Positions 4,730-8,385 of a stretch of 8,385 bases of DNA are shown in pieces. The position numbers and the translations under genes are program-made. The notes under the pieces were generated by a model, which was given only the letters and a program-made list of their open reading frames with translations, did no database searches and was not told where the DNA came from. This DNA is from SOKG01 sp964502665. GTDB taxonomy: Bacteria; Chloroflexota; Dehalococcoidia; SZUA-161. Location: positions 1 through 8,385 of the forward strand of contig CAZCXP010000111.1 in assembly GCA_964502665.1 (NCBI GenBank). The letters run 5' to 3'. The stretch's first letter is position 1, and each line of letters starts with the position of its first letter.

Positions 4730-7441
4730 TTAGAAAAGGGCCTCCTCGTAGGCAGGCTCTGGCAGCTCGCTCTCGTCGGCTTCCTCTATGCGCACTGTGC
4801 ACACCTTAAGCTCTGGGATTTTGGCCACGGGATCAAGGCCCGGATTGGTCAGCATATTGGTAGCAGTCTCGGCGAAGTGGAAGCTCATGAAGATTACTCC
4901 CTCCGGTGAGACATCGGTCACCTTGGCCCTGGCCACCACCTGCCCCCGGCGCGAGATGACCCTAATGACCCCACCATCAGCGATTCCGCGGGCAGCCGCA
5001 TCCTCGGGATTTATCTCCACCAGCTCCTCACCCTTCAGTTCATTGAGCCCTCCTACCCTGCGGGTCATGGTGCCGGTGTGGAACTGATACAGGCTGCGCC
5101 CGGTAGTAAGCACCAGGGGATACTCCTCATCTGGCTGCTCCAACGGCGGCCGATATTGCACGGGCACGAACTTGCCCTTGCCCCGGGCGAATCGCTCGAC
5201 ATGGAGCACAGGCGTTCCGGGGTGTTCTGGGGTGGGGCACGGCCACTGCAGACCGCCCTTCTCCAGTCGCTCATACGATATGCCGCCATAGCTGGGAACC
5301 AGCTTTGAGATCTCCTCCATGATCTGGGAGGGATGATCAAAGTCAAAGCCGCTCCCGCCAAGGCTCTTTGCCACCTGGCAGGTGATCTGCCAGTCAGCGC
5401 GAGACTGTCCCACTGGGTCTATTGCCTTGCGTACCCGCTGCACCCTGCGCTCCGTGTTGGTGAAGGTGCCATCCCTTTCGGCGAAGGTCGAAGCAGGCAG
5501 CACGATATCGGCAAACTGCCCGGTATCAGTGAGGAACAGGTCCTGAACCACCAGAAACTCGAGCTTGTCCAGCGCCTCCCTAACCCGAGCGCTATCCGGC
5601 TCACTGATAACGGGGTTCTCCCCGATGATATACAGAGCCTTGATCTTTCCCTCACGGGCGGCATCAAACATCTCGGTGATGGTAAGGCCCGCTTCAGCCG
5701 GCAGGGAACAGCCCCAGGCAGCCTCAAATCTCTGCCTGGCGGCGGGGTCAGTCACCGGCTGATAGCCAGGGTAGAGATCGGGCAGGCAGCCCATGTCGCA
5801 CGCCCCTTGAACGTTGTTCTGACCCCGCAGAGGGCTTACCCCCGAAGAAGGCTTGCCTGCGTTGCCCGTAAGCATGGCTAGATTGGCAATGGCGAGCACG
5901 TTATCGGTGCCGTGAGAATGCTGCGTGATCCCCATGGCGTAAAGGATAGATGCCGGGCTGTTCTCGGCGTACATTCTAGCCGCCGCGGCGATATCGTCTC
6001 GTGCCACGCCGGTAATTCCAACCACCTGCTCGATATCCAGGCTTTGCAGAGACTTCTCAAAGGCATCGAAGTCCTCGCAGCGCTCCTCAATAAACGCGCG
6101 GTCATAGAGTTGCTCATCCAGGATAACCCGAGCCATGCCGCAGAGTAAGGCCACATCGGTGCCCGGTCGATGTCGCAGCCAAAGGCTGGCGAAGCGGCAA
6201 AGGTCGATCCGGCGGGGGTTGGCAACAATAAGTCTGGCCCCATTCTTGTTAACCGCCTTCTTCACCTGAAGCCCAACTATGGGGTGGGTGGCTGTAGTGT
6301 CGGTGCCGATGGCGAAGATACATTTGGCTTCGCTGATCTCCCCGATGGGGTTAGTCATGGCGGCGCTGCCGAAGCTGGTGACCAGACCAGCCAGCGTGGG
6401 GGAGTGACAGAGACGGGCGCAATGGTCGATGTTGTTTGTGCCCATTACCGCCCTTGCCAGTTTCTGCGCCACATAGTTGTCCTCGTTGGTGCTCTTGGCG
6501 GAGGAAATAGCCGCAAATTGCTCTCCCTTATGGCTGGCCAGCTTGCTGCCGATGACATCCATAGCCTCGTCCCACGTCGCTTCAACCAACTCCCCGTTCT
6601 TTCTGACCAGGGGAGAGGACAAGCGGTCAAGGTCGTTGATGACATCGACAACGCCGAATCGGCCTTTGACGCACAAATTACCATTGTTCACCGGGCTCTC
6701 TTTGTCCCCGCGCACGCAGACGAGCTGATTGCCGTAAATACCAAGATATATGCCGCAGCCCACGCCACAGTAGGGACAGACCGATTTGACCTCCTCGGTT
6801 GGCAGCCTATAGATCTTGGTGATGATGCCAGCGGCAGGACACCTGTCGAGGCACTGCCCGCAGGACTCGCAGGTTGACTCCGCCAGAGTCTTGTCGCCAA
6901 CCGCGCTGACCTTGGCCGAGAAACCATGCCCCACTATCTCCAGCGCGCCAACACCCTGGACCTCTTCACAGACTCGTACGCACTTGGCGCAGAGAATGCA
7001 TCTCCTTCGATCAATGACGATGAAGGGATGGCTGCGGTCAACATCAGTTATCCCCGCCAGCTTCTTGGTTTCCTGAGGCTCAATGCCAACATAGTTGGTG
7101 GCCCGCTGCAGGTCGCAGAACTCATTCTTGGGACAAAGCCGACAGTTATCGTCGTGGTCTGCCCTGATGAGCTCGACAATGCGGCGGCGGACCTCATTGA
7201 CCCGCTCGGTGCGGGTATGCACCACCATGCCCTCGGCGGCAGGCGTGGTGCAGGAGGTGGGTAAGTCATCCCTACCTTCGATCTCGACGACGCATAGCCG
7301 ACAGCCGCCGTTGGGCTTCTGGTCGGGGTCGGCGCAGAGGGCGGGGAAATATATCCCCGCGCTCTGCGCTGCCTCCAGCACTGTCTTACCTTTCTCCACC
7401 TCCACCTCTACGTTATCGATGGTTAGCTTTATCGTGTCCAT
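4730..7441 (-). CDS. fdhA: Formate dehydrogenase, catalytic (alpha) subunit, cysteine-type with NuoG-like N-terminus
   Basis: A complete 903-residue molybdenum/tungsten bis-pterin enzyme interconverting formate and CO2. Its N-terminal part resembles NuoG: a [2Fe-2S] site with Cys36, 47, 50 and 64; a His-Cys3 [4Fe-4S] site with His96, Cys100, 103 and 109; then two ferredoxin-type [4Fe-4S] sites (Cys148/151/154/158 and Cys191/194/197/201). The catalytic part begins with Cys222, 225, 229 and 257 for a further [4Fe-4S]. In HCARLCHSPT the metal ligand is Cys345, where many homologues have selenocysteine, followed by His346; Arg539 in PLRGQNNVQG fits the conserved catalytic arginine. A dinucleotide-binding domain fills about 780-890. 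There is no Tat or signal peptide, so it is cytoplasmic. The cluster chain suits NAD(P)H- or ferredoxin-linked complexes, but no NuoE/NuoF-like partner is adjacent on the downstream side. fhs lies 131 bp upstream, pointing to the methyl branch of the Wood-Ljungdahl pathway. The start ATG has AGGGTG about 9 nt upstream. Formate-hydrogenlyase-type use cannot be excluded. Confidence 0.93.
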   Translation of the reverse strand: MDTIKLTIDNVEVEVEKGKTVLEAAQSAGIYFPALCADPDQKPNGGCRLCVVEIEGRDDLPTSCTTPAAEGMVVHTRTERVNEVRRRIVELIRADHDDNCRLCPKNEFCDLQRATNYVGIEPQETKKLAGITDVDRSHPFIVIDRRRCILCAKCVRVCEEVQGVGALEIVGHGFSAKVSAVGDKTLAESTCESCGQCLDRCPAAGIITKIYRLPTEEVKSVCPYCGVGCGIYLGIYGNQLVCVRGDKESPVNNGNLCVKGRFGVVDVINDLDRLSSPLVRKNGELVEATWDEAMDVIGSKLASHKGEQFAAISSAKSTNEDNYVAQKLARAVMGTNNIDHCARLCHSPTLAGLVTSFGSAAMTNPIGEISEAKCIFAIGTDTTATHPIVGLQVKKAVNKNGARLIVANPRRIDLCRFASLWLRHRPGTDVALLCGMARVILDEQLYDRAFIEERCEDFDAFEKSLQSLDIEQVVGITGVARDDIAAAARMYAENSPASILYAMGITQHSHGTDNVLAIANLAMLTGNAGKPSSGVSPLRGQNNVQGACDMGCLPDLYPGYQPVTDPAARQRFEAAWGCSLPAEAGLTITEMFDAAREGKIKALYIIGENPVISEPDSARVREALDKLEFLVVQDLFLTDTGQFADIVLPASTFAERDGTFTNTERRVQRVRKAIDPVGQSRADWQITCQVAKSLGGSGFDFDHPSQIMEEISKLVPSYGGISYERLEKGGLQWPCPTPEHPGTPVLHVERFARGKGKFVPVQYRPPLEQPDEEYPLVLTTGRSLYQFHTGTMTRRVGGLNELKGEELVEINPEDAAARGIADGGVIRVISRRGQVVARAKVTDVSPEGVIFMSFHFAETATNMLTNPGLDPVAKIPELKVCTVRIEEADESELPEPAYEEALF

Positions 7442-7461
7442 CTTACTTCACCCTAAACAAA

Positions 7462-7491
7462 CTCATAAATTCGGCTCAGATTGCGAGTCAA
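7462..7491 (-). promoter_or_regulatory. Candidate promoter for the formate dehydrogenase gene
   Basis: On the minus strand TTGACT (7491-7486, 5 of 6 to the -35 consensus) is followed, after 18 bp, by TATGAG (7467-7462, 4 of 6 to the -10). Transcription would start near 7455, giving a very short leader that still includes the AGGGTG ribosome-binding site. The match is moderate. Co-transcription with fhs is equally possible, since the gap is only 131 bp and no clear terminator with a T-run is present. Confidence 0.35.
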
Positions 7492-7574
7492 TAACGAGGC
7501 TAACAAGTTGCGGGGTGAGCGCTTCGCCACATGCCAAGCCGCCCACCCCGAGATAGAGCAACTCAAGCCGATTT
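7467..7574. repeat. Nested inverted repeat filling the fhs-fdhA intergenic region
   Basis: Three successive arms pair in order from outside in: AAATTCGGCTCA (7467-7478) with TCAAGCCGATTT (7563-7574, imperfect), AGTTGC (7506-7511) with GCAACT (7558-7563), and CGGGGTG (7511-7517) with CACCCCG (7544-7550). A further short GCTT/AAGC pair lies inside. The whole spacer could therefore fold into one interrupted stem in RNA. The outermost arm overlaps the fhs stop codon and the other lies next to the predicted fdhA -10 box. No T-run follows, so it is not a standard terminator. An RNA processing or stabilising element between the two cistrons, or a regulatory RNA, would fit; I do not recognise a known riboswitch class. 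Confidence 0.5.
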
Positions 7575-8385
7575 AGAACAGACCCGTCACTTTGCCCGTC
7601 TTGGTATCCACATCGACCTTTCGGAAGGCCGGATCGGAACTGGTCCCGGGCATCAGGCTTATCGTACCGGCGCAGGGACACAGGAACTTGGCGCCAGAGT
7701 AGATTAGCACGTCGCGGATGGGGAGAGACCACCCCTTGGGAACCCCCTTCACCGCCGGATCGTGGGTAAGGCTGAGGTGGGTCTTCACCATCATGGTGGC
7801 GTAATCATCGTACTTGGAATCGTTCTCCAGCATCTTCGCCTTGGACTCCGCATCCGGGGTCCAGCTCACGCTGTTGGCTCCGTAGACCACCTTGGCGATC
7901 TTCTCTACCCGCTCCCTCAGTTTCATCTCAAGGGGATAGAGGAACTTGAACTCGTTGGTATCTTCGCAGGCTTCCTTGACCACGTCGGCCAGTTCCAGGG
8001 CACCATCGCCGCCGTCGGCCCAGTGGCTGGATAAAGCGCAGCGCGCCCCCGCCTCCTCAGCCGCCTTTCTGACCATGGCGATCTCGGCTTTGGTGTCGGT
8101 GTGGAAGGCATTGATGCACACCACCGGGTTGATGCCGGATTGCCTGATGACATTGATGTGGTGCACCATGTTGGGCAGGCCCTTCTCCAGGAGCCCCAGG
8201 TCCTCCTTGGTGTAGGAATCAGGAAGAGGAATGCCGGCGACCACCTTGGGGCCGCCGCCGTGCATCTTCAGCGCACGGATGGTGGTGGTGAGCACCGACA
8301 CGTGCGGCTTGAGGCCACTCAGGCGGCACTTGACGTTCCAGAACTTCTCGAATCCGATGTCGGCGGCGAAGCCGCTCTCGGTTAC
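7573..8385 (-). CDS. fhs: Formate--tetrahydrofolate ligase (N-terminal half cut by window edge)
   Basis: The reading frame is open from the right edge to a TAA at 7575-7573, giving the last 270 residues of a protein usually about 550-590 long. The enzyme makes 10-formyl-THF from formate, ATP and THF in the cytosol. Recognisable Fhs features, numbered from the fragment's first residue, are TESGFAADIGFEKFWNVKCR (2-21), the TIRALKMHGG segment (35-44), PNMVHHI (70-76), the INAFHTDTKAE stretch (90-100) where many homologues have INRFPTDT, and a C-terminal SLMPGTSSDPAF region before GKVTGLF. An in-frame GTG at 8301 is internal and not the true start, because conserved Fhs sequence continues upstream of it. 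It precedes fdhA in the same direction by 131 bp, so the two probably act together, formate produced by the dehydrogenase being consumed by this ligase or the reverse. No frameshift is seen. The identity is secure. Confidence 0.96.
   Translation of the reverse strand, partial: VTESGFAADIGFEKFWNVKCRLSGLKPHVSVLTTTIRALKMHGGGPKVVAGIPLPDSYTKEDLGLLEKGLPNMVHHINVIRQSGINPVVCINAFHTDTKAEIAMVRKAAEEAGARCALSSHWADGGDGALELADVVKEACEDTNEFKFLYPLEMKLRERVEKIAKVVYGANSVSWTPDAESKAKMLENDSKYDDYATMMVKTHLSLTHDPAVKGVPKGWSLPIRDVLIYSGAKFLCPCAGTISLMPGTSSDPAFRKVDVDTKTGKVTGLF

Noticed and set aside
6407..6409. The TGT codon of Cys345 as a recent conversion from a selenocysteine TGA.
   Set aside because: One-base distance is not evidence; at least one other conserved cysteine in the same protein (Cys47) is also TGT, so the codon is not distinctive.
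6170..6877. Plus-strand open frame of 235 codons opposite the formate dehydrogenase gene.
   Set aside because: The minus strand here encodes conserved catalytic and iron-sulfur motifs; the plus frame shows no family motif and no start signals.
7573..8301. A separate 242-residue protein starting at GTG 8301.
   Set aside because: The same frame continues to the window edge with typical formate--THF ligase sequence, so the GTG is an internal valine codon.
1..8385. CRISPR array, insertion sequence, phage genes, toxin-antitoxin or other defence system.
   Set aside because: No repeat-spacer pattern, transposase, integrase or toxin motif appears on either strand; the coding content is housekeeping and central metabolism.

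Overview
The window is a moderately GC-rich bacterial chromosome segment in which every gene I can support lies on the minus strand, so transcription runs from the right edge to the left edge. The order is: the 3' part of fhs (formate--tetrahydrofolate ligase), a complete gene for a cysteine-type, multi-cluster formate dehydrogenase catalytic subunit, a solitary 5S rRNA gene with its own promoter and terminator, a complete clpC (Hsp100 AAA+ unfoldase), and the 5' part of a flavin/iron-sulfur oxidoreductase of the 2,4-dienoyl-CoA reductase / Old Yellow Enzyme family that runs off the left edge.

The gene set suggests an anaerobe. Formate dehydrogenase and formate--THF ligase are consecutive steps of the methyl branch of the Wood-Ljungdahl pathway, and the oxidoreductase is of a type common in anaerobes (FMN + [4Fe-4S] + FAD). 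A 5S gene away from any visible 23S gene, and the style of the ClpC N-terminus, fit a Chloroflexota (Dehalococcoidia-like) lineage. That placement is inference from memory of related proteins and was not tested by a search.

Region by region: 7573-8385 holds the fhs C-terminal part. 7442-7572 is an intergenic region with a nested inverted repeat and a possible promoter for the next gene. 4730-7441 is the formate dehydrogenase gene. 4301-4729 contains no protein gene; it holds the 5S promoter (with a small palindrome in its spacer), a leader, the 5S rRNA, a strong and probably bidirectional terminator, and an extended -10 promoter for clpC. 1838-4300 is clpC. 1594-1837 is an intergenic region with a strong sigma70-type promoter and a leader of about 155 nt carrying short repeats. 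1-1593 is the oxidoreductase.

Functionally, Fhs and the formate dehydrogenase form a one-carbon module (CO2/formate to formyl-THF). The 5S gene and clpC are housekeeping genes with separate promoters, and the oxidoreductase looks like an independent transcription unit. I did not find a clearly new system. The most unusual points are the lone 5S unit, the structured fhs-fdh spacer, and the altered active-site motifs of the oxidoreductase.
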